Source of the DNA: Candidatus Cryptobacteroides avicola
GTDB lineage: Bacteria > Bacteroidota > Bacteroidia > Bacteroidales > UBA932
DNA: 64,000 bases
Assembly: GCA_017695115.1 (NCBI GenBank)
Contig: JADILV010000006.1
Location: forward strand, 1 to 64,000
Reading direction: 5' to 3'
Shown here piece by piece: positions 31,847 through 41,559 of the stretch; position 1 is the first letter of the stretch; every line of letters starts with the position of its first letter. Below the pieces are notes generated by a model, which saw only the letters and a program-made list of their open reading frames with translations, had not been told where the DNA came from and ran no database searches. Made by a program: the position numbers and the translations under genes.

Positions 31847-32101
31847 ATGGACAGTAAAAGTGGAATATTCCTTAATATATCTTCTCCCGAGTCGCAGGTG
31901 CTCGGGCAGATGGTGAATTCGGTATCCCTGCCGGGTCTCGGCGGACGCTTCTGCATCCTGCATGACCACGCCCCGCTGATTGCCGCTTTAGGGGAGGGTG
32001 ACATCATATATACCGTGGGAGAGAAAAAGGAGTCCCTTCATATCATGTCGGGATTTGTCGAGGTGGGCGACAACACTGTCGCCGTCTGTGCGGAGATTTA
32101 A
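31847..32101 (+). CDS. atpC: F1F0 ATP synthase subunit epsilon, short form
   Basis: The 84-residue protein covers only the beta-sandwich domain (LPGLGGRFCILHDHAPLIAAL is the conserved core) and lacks the C-terminal helical hairpin that inhibits hydrolysis in many bacteria. A strong Shine-Dalgarno sequence (AAGGAGG, 31834-31840) precedes it, which is unusual in Bacteroidetes. The short form is common in Bacteroidales. Confidence 0.93.
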   Translation: MDSKSGIFLNISSPESQVLGQMVNSVSLPGLGGRFCILHDHAPLIAALGEGDIIYTVGEKKESLHIMSGFVEVGDNTVAVCAEI

Positions 32102-32113
32102 TAGGAGGTTTTG

Positions 32114-33193
32114 ATGAAGTGGTTGAAATACATATCCGTTTTCTTTGCAGTGCTGCTGTCGGCACAGGTTTTCGCAGCAGAGGATGAACCTGTAGCCGGT
32201 GAGGCGTCCGGTGAACCGCAGCTGGATATCCAGGGCATCATATTCGGCCATATCGGGGATGCCTACCAGTGGCATATTACCAGGATAGGGGACAAGGAAC
32301 TGACGATACCCCTGCCGGTCATAGTCCGCAGCAAGGACAGCGGATGGCACTGTTTCATGTCATCGAAGCTGGAAAACGGGCCTTACAAGGGCTTCTACTT
32401 CGCTGAAGGCGGGAAATATGACGGGAAGATAGTGGAGAAGGACGCGGAGGGCAACGAAGTCAGGCCGTTTGACATTTCCATTACGAAAAATGTCCTCGGG
32501 CTTATGATAAACAGCGCGATTCTCGTGGCTCTGATACTGTGCTGTTCCCGCTGGTACCGCAGGCATGACGCTCTGAAGGAAGCCCCGTCGGGAGTCGCCG
32601 CACTCCTGGAGCCTGTAATCGAAATGATCGATGAGGATGTCATCAGAGGTTCTGTCCCGGAGTCCCAGTACGCCAGATTCGCCCCGTACCTTCTTACGGT
32701 ATTCTTTTTTATTCTGATAAACAATCTCATGGGTATCATCCCGATATTTCCGGGAGGCGCCAATATCACCGGCAACATCGCCGTCACTTTAGTTCTGGCA
32801 GTATGCACTTTCTTGGCTGTCAACCTGTTCGCAGACAGGCACTATTGGAAGGACAAGTTCTGGCCTGATGTGCCGTGGTGGCTGAAAGTCCCGGTGCCGC
32901 TGATTCCCTTTACGGAGGTTTTCGGAATATTCACCAAACCGTTTGCCTTGATGATCAGGCTTTTTGCCAATATAATGGCCGGCCATGCAGTCATCCTCAG
33001 TTTTGTCTGTGTGATTTTCATTACGGCAAAGCTTGGACCTATGCTCAACGGGACCATGTCCGTTGTCGCCGTATTTTTCGGCATATTCATGGATTTCCTC
33101 GAGATTCTGGTGGCATTTATCCAGGCATACGTGTTTACGATGCTTTCGGCTGTATTCATAGGGCTTGCCCATGAAAAGCACGAGACGGAATGA
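32114..33193 (+). CDS. atpB: F1F0 ATP synthase subunit a
   Basis: From ATG 32114 the protein has 359 residues. It starts with a signal-like hydrophobic segment ending near QVFAAE and a long extracytoplasmic N-terminal region (about residues 25-140), as in other Bacteroidetes a subunits. The membrane part has the conserved FTKPFALMIRLFANIMAGH with the essential arginine, and the C-terminal FIQAYVFTMLSAVFIG. AGGAGG at 32103-32108 is its ribosome binding site. It forms the proton half-channels of the F0 motor. Confidence 0.95.
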   Translation: MKWLKYISVFFAVLLSAQVFAAEDEPVAGEASGEPQLDIQGIIFGHIGDAYQWHITRIGDKELTIPLPVIVRSKDSGWHCFMSSKLENGPYKGFYFAEGGKYDGKIVEKDAEGNEVRPFDISITKNVLGLMINSAILVALILCCSRWYRRHDALKEAPSGVAALLEPVIEMIDEDVIRGSVPESQYARFAPYLLTVFFFILINNLMGIIPIFPGGANITGNIAVTLVLAVCTFLAVNLFADRHYWKDKFWPDVPWWLKVPVPLIPFTEVFGIFTKPFALMIRLFANIMAGHAVILSFVCVIFITAKLGPMLNGTMSVVAVFFGIFMDFLEILVAFIQAYVFTMLSAVFIGLAHEKHETE

Positions 33194-33198
33194 CTGTA

Positions 33199-33243
33199 CC
33201 GTCGTCCCGAACTGAGCCCGAAGGGCGAAGCCGAAGGATCTGT
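33199..33243. repeat. REP-like dispersed repeat between atpB and atpE
   Basis: GTCGTCCCGAACTGAGCCCG at the left, followed by AAGGGCGAAGCCGAAGGATC, has the same layout as the repeats at the ends of bioG and bioC (GTC-T-CGA, a variable middle, GGA-ATCTG). It contains the small hairpin GCCC-GAA-GGGC (33216-33226). It lies in the 92-bp atpB-atpE gap and could slow or stabilise the message at this point. Confidence 0.5.
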
Positions 33244-33252
33244 TAAAATTAA

Positions 33253-33546
<294 letters not shown>

Positions 33547-33562
33547 ATAAGGGAGGCGGGAA

Positions 33563-34075
33563 ATGTCATTGTTGATGCCGGACAGCGGCCTTCTCTTCTG
33601 GATGGTGGTCATTTTCGCGGTCGTGCTTTTCGTACTCGCGAAATGGGGCTTCCCTGTAATCACTTCCATGGTGGAGAAACGCAAGGACTATATCGGCCAT
33701 TCCCTGCAGCTTGCCAAAGAGGCGGACGAGAAGATGGCCGGGATGGCAAAAGAACAGGACCGCATGATCGCAGAGGCGCGGGCCGAGCAGAACCGGATAC
33801 TCAAGGAGGCGGCCGATGCCAGGAACAATATAATCAGGCAGGCCAGGGAGCAGGCACAGGACGAGGCCGCCAAACTCCTTGCTGAAGCCAGGACACAGAT
33901 CCAGGCGGAGAAGGAGAGCGCCCTGAGCGAAATCCGCAGCCAGGTGGCGATGCTTGCTGTCGGGGTGGCGGAAAAGGTCATAAGGGAGAACCTTTCCGCT
34001 GACAGGGAGCAGATGTCCCTGATAGAAAAGATGGTACAGGAGGCTTCTGGAACAGAGGCGTCAAAGAATAACTGA
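33563..34075 (+). CDS. atpF: F1F0 ATP synthase subunit b
   Basis: The 170-residue protein has one N-terminal membrane helix (LLFWMVVIFAVVLFVLAKWGFP) and a long charged, Ala-rich helix (about residues 35-150) that forms the peripheral stalk. A GGGAGG ribosome binding site lies 8 nt before the ATG. The subunit delta gene follows 18 bp later. Confidence 0.94.
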   Translation: MSLLMPDSGLLFWMVVIFAVVLFVLAKWGFPVITSMVEKRKDYIGHSLQLAKEADEKMAGMAKEQDRMIAEARAEQNRILKEAADARNNIIRQAREQAQDEAAKLLAEARTQIQAEKESALSEIRSQVAMLAVGVAEKVIRENLSADREQMSLIEKMVQEASGTEASKNN

Positions 34076-34093
34076 TAACGGACAGTAGAGGAC

Positions 34094-34651
34094 ATGAATA
34101 CAGGTTTGGTTTCATACAGATACGCTTCCGCCCTGATGAAGCTCGTGGCCGGGACCGGCAACGGAGAGAAGGTCTACGGGCAGGTACTGGCGCTCAGCAA
34201 CAGCCTTGCGGCCATTCCTGAACTGAGGGCACTGATAGACAATCCCATGTCCGTTTCCGATTCACGGAAGTTCAGCCTGCTGGAATCGGCTCTCGGCGAG
34301 GAGGAGATGGCGGATGAACTCAAGCGTTTCATCCGTCTGGTTATGAAGAACCGCAGGACCAGATACCTGCGTCTGATGCTGCTTTCGTTCATATCCCAGT
34401 ACAGGGAGGAGCACAATATAAAGGTCAGCCGTCTGGTAACGGCTGTTCCGGCCCCCGAACTTGAGGAGCGTCTGGCCTCTGAAGTCAAACGCAGACATGG
34501 GGATACCGTGATTTTCGAGCACAGGGTGGATCCGGACATTGTCGGAGGATTCATTTTCTGGATCGACGGCTATATGCTGGATGCCAGTACGGCTACGCAG
34601 CTTAAGTCGGTGCGCCGCCAGTTCATCGAGAAGAACAGGCGCATAGTCTGA
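34094..34651 (+). CDS. atpH: F1F0 ATP synthase subunit delta
   Basis: The 185-residue protein begins [13 protein letters not shown], as OSCP/delta subunits do, has [18 protein letters not shown] in the middle, and ends with the conserved [20 protein letters not shown] segment. It joins the stator b subunits to the top of F1. It sits between atpF and atpA as expected. Confidence 0.93.
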   Translation: MNTGLVSYRYASALMKLVAGTGNGEKVYGQVLALSNSLAAIPELRALIDNPMSVSDSRKFSLLESALGEEEMADELKRFIRLVMKNRRTRYLRLMLLSFISQYREEHNIKVSRLVTAVPAPELEERLASEVKRRHGDTVIFEHRVDPDIVGGFIFWIDGYMLDASTATQLKSVRRQFIEKNRRIV

Positions 34652-34694
34652 AGCCATCGTGCTAAATAAAACCAGTAACGTAATTGAATACAAT

Positions 34695-36281
34695 ATGCCT
34701 CAGAATATAAAACCAAGTGAAATTTCAGATGTACTGCTCCGGCAGCTGCAAGACATAGACACATCCCTCAGATTCGAGGAAGTCGGCGAGGTCCTTCAGG
34801 TGAGCGACGGCGTAGTGAGGATCTACGGCCTTGTCAATGCTGAAGCCAACGAACTCCTTGAGTTCGAGAACGGTATCATGGCCGTGGTGATGAATCTGGA
34901 AGAAGACAATGTGGGTGCCGTGCTTCTCGGTCCTACAGACCAGATCAAAGAAGGGATGACCGTGCGCCGTACGGGCAGGATAGCTTCCATAAACGTCAGC
35001 GAGAACATGCTCGGCCGGGTGGTGGATCCGTTGGGTGTGCCGCTGGACGGACGGGGCAAGATCGGAGGGGAACTGACGGAGATGCCTCTGGAAAGGAAGG
35101 CTCCCGGGGTGATATTCCGCCAGCCGGTGACAGAACCTCTGCAGACCGGCATCAAGTCCATCGATGCGATGATTCCTATCGGAAGAGGCCAGAGGGAGCT
35201 TATCATCGGCGACCGTCAGACGGGAAAGACGGCGATAGCCATAGATACGATCATAAACCAGAGGGATAACTATCTTGCCGGCAAACCGGTATACTGCATA
35301 TATGTGGCGGTGGGGCAGAAAGGTTCCACCATAGCCAATATCGTGAATACTCTCCGTGAAAAAGGCGCGATGGACTATACCATAGTCGTGGCCGCTACGG
35401 CAGCCGATCCTGCCGCCCTTCAGTATTTCGCCCCGTTTGCCGGAGCTGCGATCGGAGAATATTTCCGTGATACGGGAAGACATGCCCTTGTAGTCTATGA
35501 CGATCTGTCAAAGCAGGCCGTGGCATACAGGGAGGTATCCCTTATATTGCGCCGTCCGTCAGGACGTGAAGCATATCCGGGGGATATATTCTATCTACAT
35601 TCACGGCTTCTTGAAAGGGCTGCCAAGATCATCGGCCAGCAGGAAGTTGCCGAACAGATGAACGACCTTCCCGAGAGTCTTAAGGGGAAAGTGAAATGCG
35701 GTGGCTCGCTTACCGCCCTGCCTATTATCGAGACTCAGGCAGGAGATGTGTCCGCATATATCCCGACCAACGTGATTTCCATTACCGACGGACAGATTTT
35801 CCTTGAAACCGACCTGTTCAACCAGGGATTCCGCCCTGCCATCAATGTCGGTATTTCGGTGTCCCGTGTCGGGGGCAGCGCCCAGATAAAAAGCATGAAG
35901 AAGGTAGCCGGCACGCTGAAGATAGACCAGGCGCAGTACCGTGAACTGGAGTCATTCTCCAAGTTCAGCAGCGATATGGATCCGGTCACGGCCATGGCCA
36001 TAGACAAAGGCCGCAAGAACAACGCCCTTCTTGTCCAGCCGCAGTATTCGCCTATGCCGGTGGGGGACCAGGTGGCTATTCTCTATTGCGGGACACACGG
36101 GCTGATGCGCGATGTTCCGCTGGACAAGGTCCGTGATTTCCAGACGGCTTTCCTTGACAGGATGCATGCTTCACACGAGGGTGACGTGCTCGCACCGCTC
36201 GCGACAGGTACGATAGACAGCTCTATAGAAAGGACAATAGAACAGGAGGCTGCCGCTACGGCATTGGCTTTCAGAGAGTAA
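34695..36281 (+). CDS. atpA: F1F0 ATP synthase subunit alpha
   Basis: The 528-residue subunit starts at ATG 34695 ([14 protein letters not shown]); an in-frame GTG at 34659 right after atpH is less convincing. The Walker A motif [15 protein letters not shown] has its lysine near residue 178. [29 protein letters not shown] is present in pieces typical of alpha. It forms the non-catalytic hexamer positions of F1. atpG follows after 4 bp. Confidence 0.97.
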   Translation: MPQNIKPSEISDVLLRQLQDIDTSLRFEEVGEVLQVSDGVVRIYGLVNAEANELLEFENGIMAVVMNLEEDNVGAVLLGPTDQIKEGMTVRRTGRIASINVSENMLGRVVDPLGVPLDGRGKIGGELTEMPLERKAPGVIFRQPVTEPLQTGIKSIDAMIPIGRGQRELIIGDRQTGKTAIAIDTIINQRDNYLAGKPVYCIYVAVGQKGSTIANIVNTLREKGAMDYTIVVAATAADPAALQYFAPFAGAAIGEYFRDTGRHALVVYDDLSKQAVAYREVSLILRRPSGREAYPGDIFYLHSRLLERAAKIIGQQEVAEQMNDLPESLKGKVKCGGSLTALPIIETQAGDVSAYIPTNVISITDGQIFLETDLFNQGFRPAINVGISVSRVGGSAQIKSMKKVAGTLKIDQAQYRELESFSKFSSDMDPVTAMAIDKGRKNNALLVQPQYSPMPVGDQVAILYCGTHGLMRDVPLDKVRDFQTAFLDRMHASHEGDVLAPLATGTIDSSIERTIEQEAAATALAFRE

Positions 36282-36285
36282 GGAA

Positions 36286-37167
36286 ATGGCATCATTAAAG
36301 GAAATAAAAAGCAGGATAAACTCCGTCAACGGTACTTTGAAGATAACCTCCGCCATGAAGATGGTGGCGTCTTCAAAGCTCCGCAAGGCGCAGAATGCGA
36401 TAGGAAATCTGCTCCCGTACGAGCAGCAGATGCACCGTATCCTGGCTGATCTCCTGACTGAAGACATATCCGCAGGAGACCGCTATGTCGCACAACGGCC
36501 TGTAAAGAAAGCGGCCATAGTGGCTTTTTCTTCCAACTCGTCTCTGTGCGGCGGGTTCAATTCGATGGCCGTCAAGCATTTCAGGGAAACTGTAGAGCAG
36601 TATATGGAGCAGGGTCTGACCATGGATGACTTTCTCGTCTTCCCTGTCGGGAAAAAGATGGCGGAGGCGGTCAGGAAAATGGGGTTCCAGCCGCAGGGGG
36701 ATTACTCCGTCATGGCGGACAAGCCGTCCTATGCTGATGCCGCCGCACTGGCCCGGCACCTTATGGACCTGTTTTCATCGTGCGCCGTGGACAGGGTCGA
36801 ACTTGTATACAACCACTGCAAATCCACTTCCGTCCAGATACCGGTACGGGAGGTCTATCTCCCGCTCAGCATGGACAGGCAGCCTGCCCGGCAGGAAGAC
36901 AGTTCCTTCGGACAGGCGGACTATATAGTCGAACCGTCCGCATCCGGGGTGCTGGAAGTCCTCCTTCCGAAAGTCCTTCTGCTGAAAATATATGCAGTAC
37001 TTCTGGATGCCAACGCTGCCGAACATTCCGCCCGTACAGTTGCAATGCAGGTGGCTACAGACAACGGGAAAGAACTTCTTCAGGACCTTACCCTCCAGTT
37101 CAACAAGCAGCGCCAGCAGTCCATCACCGACGAACTGCTTGATATTGCAGGCGGAACGATGGTCTGA
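36286..37167 (+). CDS. atpG: F1F0 ATP synthase subunit gamma
   Basis: The 293-residue subunit has the conserved N-terminal helix (LKEIKSRINSVNGTLKITSAMKMVASSK) in typical form, SSLCGGFN in the Rossmann part, and the C-terminal helix ending RQQSITDELLDIAGGTMV. It is the rotating shaft of F1. It is the last gene of the operon and is followed by a terminator at 37214-37253. Confidence 0.95.
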   Translation: MASLKEIKSRINSVNGTLKITSAMKMVASSKLRKAQNAIGNLLPYEQQMHRILADLLTEDISAGDRYVAQRPVKKAAIVAFSSNSSLCGGFNSMAVKHFRETVEQYMEQGLTMDDFLVFPVGKKMAEAVRKMGFQPQGDYSVMADKPSYADAAALARHLMDLFSSCAVDRVELVYNHCKSTSVQIPVREVYLPLSMDRQPARQEDSSFGQADYIVEPSASGVLEVLLPKVLLLKIYAVLLDANAAEHSARTVAMQVATDNGKELLQDLTLQFNKQRQQSITDELLDIAGGTMV

Positions 37168-37213
37168 TCCGTCCTGAATGACTGTAAGGTATGTTCAGGG
37201 TGGCCGGCAAAAG

Positions 37214-37253
37214 AAAAAAGGAATCGGATCTCGCGACCGGATTCCTTTTTTTT
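37214..37253 (+). terminator. rho-independent terminator of the atp operon
   Basis: AAAAAAGGAATCGG pairs with CCGGATTCCTTTTTT (one bulged base), with a 9-nt loop, and runs into eight T. Confidence 0.9.
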
Positions 37254-37301
37254 ATATGTTCCGAATCAAATGTTTATGTTTAACTAAATTCCTCTCCTCC
37301 A

Positions 37302-37336
37302 TTTGCCAACATTGTGCCAAAGAAATGCTATATTCG
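37302..37336 (+). promoter_or_regulatory. possible promoter of the YhhN-like gene
   Basis: TTTG at 37302-37305 and TATATTCG at 37329-37336 are separated by 23 nt, slightly long and one base off the TAnnTTTG consensus. The start codon lies 18 nt downstream. Confidence 0.3.
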
Positions 37337-37354
37337 TAAAAAATTCCTGAAAAT

Positions 37355-38086
37355 ATGTTTGGCAGTGACATTACTGAAGAGAAGAAGGTCAGGCTGGCGG
37401 GGATGGCGACAGCCCTGTTTGCCGTTCTGGCCGTTGTCTATTTCATACCTGTTGACATTCCTTACAAGATTTCATTCCCGTTGTGGACACTGGCCGGATT
37501 CTCGCTATGGCTGCTGCCCTGGCCGATGAGTTTCGCGATGTTCGCTTCGGCGCTCGGTGACCTGGCGGGTGCTTCGGGCAACTTCATGGTGCAGATGGAA
37601 TGTTTCGCTGTCGCACATCTGTTCATGATTATTTTCTTTGTACGCAGATATATCTGGAGAAACCGTAATGCCGCCTCGCAGGGCAAAGCCCGCAAGTCGC
37701 GGCGTCTGGCCTATGTCATCCTCCTTGCATTTCTTATAGTGCTGGTGGTGGCTTTCTCAATGGCGGAGATAGTTCCCGGTGTCCCGTCCGGGGCGGTCCG
37801 CTCCGGCGTGGTGTTCTATGCCCTGGTGATATCGATGATGCTTTTCATGGCCCTGCTCCAGCGCAGCCGCCTGTATGCTGCGGGGGCGTGTCTCTTTGTG
37901 TTTTCCGATCTGATGCTGGCATGGAACAGGTTTGTAGAGCCGCTTGAGTACGAGAGGTATCTGATCATGGTACCTTATTATCTCGGCCAGATTTTCCTGT
38001 TCCTGCGTGCTTCAAGACTGAAACTCGTATATGACAGGCTCAAACCTGGAGTGAGCAGGTTTTCCGGAAAAATCATGGCTGACTAA
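37355..38086 (+). CDS. YhhN/TMEM86-family membrane protein (lysoplasmalogenase family)
   Basis: The 243-residue protein has about eight hydrophobic segments and the family's two recognisable blocks: a first Asp-containing block SALGDLAGASGNFMVQMECFAVAHLFMI (in part) and a second, FVFSDLMLAWNRF followed by YYLGQIF. These conserved Asp residues are the likely active site of the lysoplasmalogenase family, which cleaves the vinyl-ether bond of lysoplasmalogens in characterised members. The real substrate here is unknown. It converges on the MATE gene with a 4-bp overlap at the stops. Confidence 0.8.
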   Translation: MFGSDITEEKKVRLAGMATALFAVLAVVYFIPVDIPYKISFPLWTLAGFSLWLLPWPMSFAMFASALGDLAGASGNFMVQMECFAVAHLFMIIFFVRRYIWRNRNAASQGKARKSRRLAYVILLAFLIVLVVAFSMAEIVPGVPSGAVRSGVVFYALVISMMLFMALLQRSRLYAAGACLFVFSDLMLAWNRFVEPLEYERYLIMVPYYLGQIFLFLRASRLKLVYDRLKPGVSRFSGKIMAD

Positions 38087-39453
38087 GCCGCCGTTCCCGC
38101 CTTTCTGAGTATTTTCGGAAATGACAATATGAAAATGGTCACGCAGCAGATAGCTGCAGTGGCGTCAGCTATGCTTTCCGCCGCAAAAACGCCGGTGACT
38201 CCCCAGAACCGCGGAAGGATAATGGCGAGAGGGACCAGAAGTATGACTTTCCTCAGCAGGGCGATAAAAAGCGAGATCCTGGCCTGGCCCAGGGCTATGA
38301 ATGTATTCTGGCAGGCCCTCTGCAGCCCGAATATGGTCATTCCCGAAAGGAAATACGGCATCATCCTGTCCACGCAGTCTATGAGTTCGGCGTCATTCGT
38401 GAATGCGGAAGCCGTCACATGCGGGAACAGTATCATCAGAAGCATCAGTACTGCATTGAAAGTGAACATGATAGTCACCGATACCCTGAAACATTCTTTT
38501 ACCCTGCCGGTATATCCGTGGCCGTAGTTGTAGCTGGATATCGGGACGAATCCCTGGGCGAAGCCGGTCAGAGGGGCGCTGCCTATCTGCATTGCGCTCT
38601 GCATTATGGCAAGGGCGCTTACGTATATGTCCCCGAAATGTTTCAGGTTTGTGTTCAGGACAAACCCGACCAGGCTTTCCGTACTTGCCATGATGAAAGG
38701 GGACACCCCGAGGCCGAGGATGGCCATGACAGTCTTCCTGTCTATCCTCATGTATTTTCCGGCAAGATTGAGCGTGGCTTTTTTCGAGAACAGGAATCCG
38801 AGCACCCATGCGGCACTGCATGCCTGTGAGATTACGGTAGCTATGGCCGCTCCCCTGACTCCCATGTCCAGGACGAAAATGAATACAGGATCCAGAATGA
38901 TGTTCAGTGCGGCGCCTATGAGGGTGGACATCATCGCTATGCCCGGTCTTCCCTGCGTGTTGATGAATGTGTTCAGCCCTACCGATATCTGGACGAATAT
39001 GGTACCGGCAAGGTAGATTGACAGATAATCGGTAGCATAGCCTATCGTGTTTTCCGAAGCTCCTGTGAAAAGCAGGACCGGCTCCATGAAGATATAGCAG
39101 GCAACGGAAATGATGACGGTGAAAAACAGCAGCATCACAAATCCGTTGCCGAGAATCCGTTCAGCCCTTTCCCGATGCCCTTGTCCGAGGGCAATGGCGG
39201 CAAGCGGGGCTCCTCCTCCGCTGACGATTGCCGAGAATGCCGATACGAGTATGATGACCGAACCGGTCACTCCTACACCGGCCAGGGCATCGGTCCCGAT
39301 TCCGGGGATATGTCCTATGTAGATACGGTCTACTATGTTGTACAGCAGGTTGACTATCTGTGCAGCTACGGCCGGCAGAGCCATCTTCAGTACGAGGGGC
39401 AGCATCCTGTCTGTCCCCAGCCGTTCTTCATATACATTTCCTGATCCTGTCAT
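38083..39453 (-). CDS. MATE-family efflux transporter
   Basis: The 456-residue, twelve-helix protein has the MATE pattern in both halves: LPAVAAQIVNLLYNIVDRIYIGH near the N-terminus (in part), GLNTFINTQGRPGIAM, and GFVPISSYNYGHG with a proline-rich bend. It is closest in style to the MepA/DinF-like branch and should export drugs or other organic cations using an ion gradient. It lies 33 bp after the six-hairpin glycosidase gene on the same strand and may be read through from the polysaccharide locus, but no functional link is evident. Confidence 0.88.
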   Translation of the reverse strand: MTGSGNVYEERLGTDRMLPLVLKMALPAVAAQIVNLLYNIVDRIYIGHIPGIGTDALAGVGVTGSVIILVSAFSAIVSGGGAPLAAIALGQGHRERAERILGNGFVMLLFFTVIISVACYIFMEPVLLFTGASENTIGYATDYLSIYLAGTIFVQISVGLNTFINTQGRPGIAMMSTLIGAALNIILDPVFIFVLDMGVRGAAIATVISQACSAAWVLGFLFSKKATLNLAGKYMRIDRKTVMAILGLGVSPFIMASTESLVGFVLNTNLKHFGDIYVSALAIMQSAMQIGSAPLTGFAQGFVPISSYNYGHGYTGRVKECFRVSVTIMFTFNAVLMLLMILFPHVTASAFTNDAELIDCVDRMMPYFLSGMTIFGLQRACQNTFIALGQARISLFIALLRKVILLVPLAIILPRFWGVTGVFAAESIADATAAICCVTIFILSFPKILRKAGTAA

Positions 39454-39486
39454 GTCCTGCTGTTTCCCAGAGGCATAGATGGAGGA

Positions 39487-41547
39487 TTACATCGTCACTT
39501 CAATGCTTTCTCCTTCACGGATATTGTATGACGCCAGGGTCTTTCCTTCCTGCCGGACGGTTACGGACAGTTTCTTGCCCGAACGCTTGACGAGTATGTC
39601 GTAAGGGAGGGAGGAACATGCGTGTATGTTGCTGATGTTGAAATAGTCCCAGTTTTCTGGAAGCTGCGGACGCAGGTTGAAGGTCCTGAATCCTGTAGGG
39701 CGGAACCCGAGGATTCCTTCTGTGAATATCCTGCAGTAGAGGGCATTTTCCGTGGAAAGATGCCTCTGGTCGCCTTCCGGCCATGCTTCGACGGGGTACG
39801 GGACATGCTCTCCGAGCAGGCGGTGCCGTGAATATGCGGCCAGATGCTCGGTAGCCTTTTCCGGATATCCGGCAGCATAGATGCCGCGCAGTGCGTACAG
39901 GGTGGCCCTGTCCCAGAACACGTCCGTCCCGGCTTCCGTATATACTCCGTTTTCGGACCACAGGATAGGGGACAGCAGAGCCTGGACAGTACCTTCTTTA
40001 CGGTCGAATATGTCCATTACCAGAGGGATGCAGATCCATGAGCGCAGTACGTCATTCCCCTTGAAATATCTGTAGGTGTGGAATCCGTCCATGTCCGCTC
40101 CGAAATATTTTTCTATGTTTCCTTTCAGTGTGGCCGCCCTCTCTCTCAGTTCCGCCGCACGGGATGCCGCTTCATCGGCGGCAGCGGATGATTCCGCACT
40201 TTTTCCGTCGGCAGCATACTCATCCGCCATTGTTTCTATGAGCCATGCCGTTGATCTCAGGGCGTCATAGTAGAGGGACGAAGTGCAGAGGTTGGCCTCT
40301 CCTGCCGGGAAGCGCAGTTCCAGCTCGTCTGCATCCGAAGCCACGACACCTTCACTGTTGATCTTACGGCTGCAGTATTCCAGACTCCAGTCTATCAGTG
40401 GCATGAGTGTCTCTGCAATCTGCAGGTCCCCCATAGCGAGAGCATAGCGGGAGGCCCCGTATGCGAGCATCGCAGCGTCCCCTCTGTCGAAAGGTCCGTG
40501 CGATTCGTACCCTTCGGCTATTACAGACCACGGTATGAAGTTGAAATCCGGATTCATGTATGCCGCGAAATGCAGGAAGCTGTTGACGGCAGACTCGTTC
40601 CCCTTGTCATATCCGAGGAAAGGGAAGAACGGGTTGATGTATTCCGCCTGGTCGTTGCACCAGATGGCGGCGTAGTACGCCTCTCCTCCCGGACACTGCA
40701 TGAGACCTCCGCGCGTGGCGAATATGCTTTCCGCACCTCTGATCTTCGAGAATCCGAACATCGTGTTCAGTACCGGATCCGGGCTTTCAAGTACGAGTTC
40801 TCCGCATATCGTCTTGACAAAATCTTCTCTTTCCGCCTTTTCCCTGTCGACATCTATAGGGATTTCCATCTGAGGCTGCTTGAGACCCCGTATGGTGGCC
40901 CCGAATGATATGCTCTCTCCCGGGGCGATACGGTATGACCTGTCGATGCCGCTGCCGGTTGATGCTATAAGAGTGTAGCTTCCTTCCGTTCCGGCCTCAG
41001 GGTCGGTCTCAGTTACATTCCTTACGGCTGGGACGAATACGGATATTTCATTGTCCCCGGTGTTGGTGATGGTGTACCGCTCGCAGACTGCGGCCCTTGT
41101 CGGGGACGGGAAATAGCATTCCGTCACTTCCACGGGAGCGTTCCCGTATGTAGAGAGTACCGACATGATGCCGTCGAGGGTTATGGAGCGGACCTTTTCC
41201 CCTTCGAGCGCTTTCCCGTCTACGGTCACTCCCGACATGAAATCAGTGTCGAAATGTACGGTCAGGCTTGCATGGGTGTCATTCGGTACTGTCCGGAGCA
41301 TGGGCCAGACCACGGAACGGTCCATGGAGAACGACCCGTCTTCATTCACTCCGTACCTGTAAACGACAGATACCTGCTCCCCGCTCATTTCTATATGGTC
41401 GTAATGGGGAATGTCATTGCCGATGTCCCATCTGATGGCATAATCCCCGTCAATGGTCCATCTGGAACTGTCAGCCGGGCCGGCAAAAGCGGCAGTACAT
41501 GAGAACGCGGCTGCCAGTGCGATGATAAGTGTGGCTTTCTTTTTCAT
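39487..41547 (-). CDS. secreted six-hairpin glycosidase-like protein
   Basis: The 686-residue protein has a signal peptide, an N-terminal beta-sandwich (about residues 30-230) and an (alpha/alpha)6 barrel (about 250-620): RGGLMQCPGGEAYYAAIWCNDQ, FDRGDAAMLAYGASRYALA and YPVEAWPEGDQRHLSTENALY are its most conserved-looking stretches. A short C-terminal beta domain follows. This matches the six-hairpin glycosidase superfamily (GH15/65/78/95 and others), but I cannot name the exact family. Glu and Asp residues in WCNDQAEY and EAWPEGDQ are possible catalytic positions. It is the last enzyme of the locus, 12 bp after GH110. Confidence 0.7.
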   Translation of the reverse strand: MKKKATLIIALAAAFSCTAAFAGPADSSRWTIDGDYAIRWDIGNDIPHYDHIEMSGEQVSVVYRYGVNEDGSFSMDRSVVWPMLRTVPNDTHASLTVHFDTDFMSGVTVDGKALEGEKVRSITLDGIMSVLSTYGNAPVEVTECYFPSPTRAAVCERYTITNTGDNEISVFVPAVRNVTETDPEAGTEGSYTLIASTGSGIDRSYRIAPGESISFGATIRGLKQPQMEIPIDVDREKAEREDFVKTICGELVLESPDPVLNTMFGFSKIRGAESIFATRGGLMQCPGGEAYYAAIWCNDQAEYINPFFPFLGYDKGNESAVNSFLHFAAYMNPDFNFIPWSVIAEGYESHGPFDRGDAAMLAYGASRYALAMGDLQIAETLMPLIDWSLEYCSRKINSEGVVASDADELELRFPAGEANLCTSSLYYDALRSTAWLIETMADEYAADGKSAESSAAADEAASRAAELRERAATLKGNIEKYFGADMDGFHTYRYFKGNDVLRSWICIPLVMDIFDRKEGTVQALLSPILWSENGVYTEAGTDVFWDRATLYALRGIYAAGYPEKATEHLAAYSRHRLLGEHVPYPVEAWPEGDQRHLSTENALYCRIFTEGILGFRPTGFRTFNLRPQLPENWDYFNISNIHACSSLPYDILVKRSGKKLSVTVRQEGKTLASYNIREGESIEVTM

Positions 41548-41559
41548 TCAGAATATGGT

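Noticed and set aside
34659..34694. Longer atpA start at GTG
   Set aside because: ATG 34695 begins the conserved N-terminus of the family; the extension has no resemblance.
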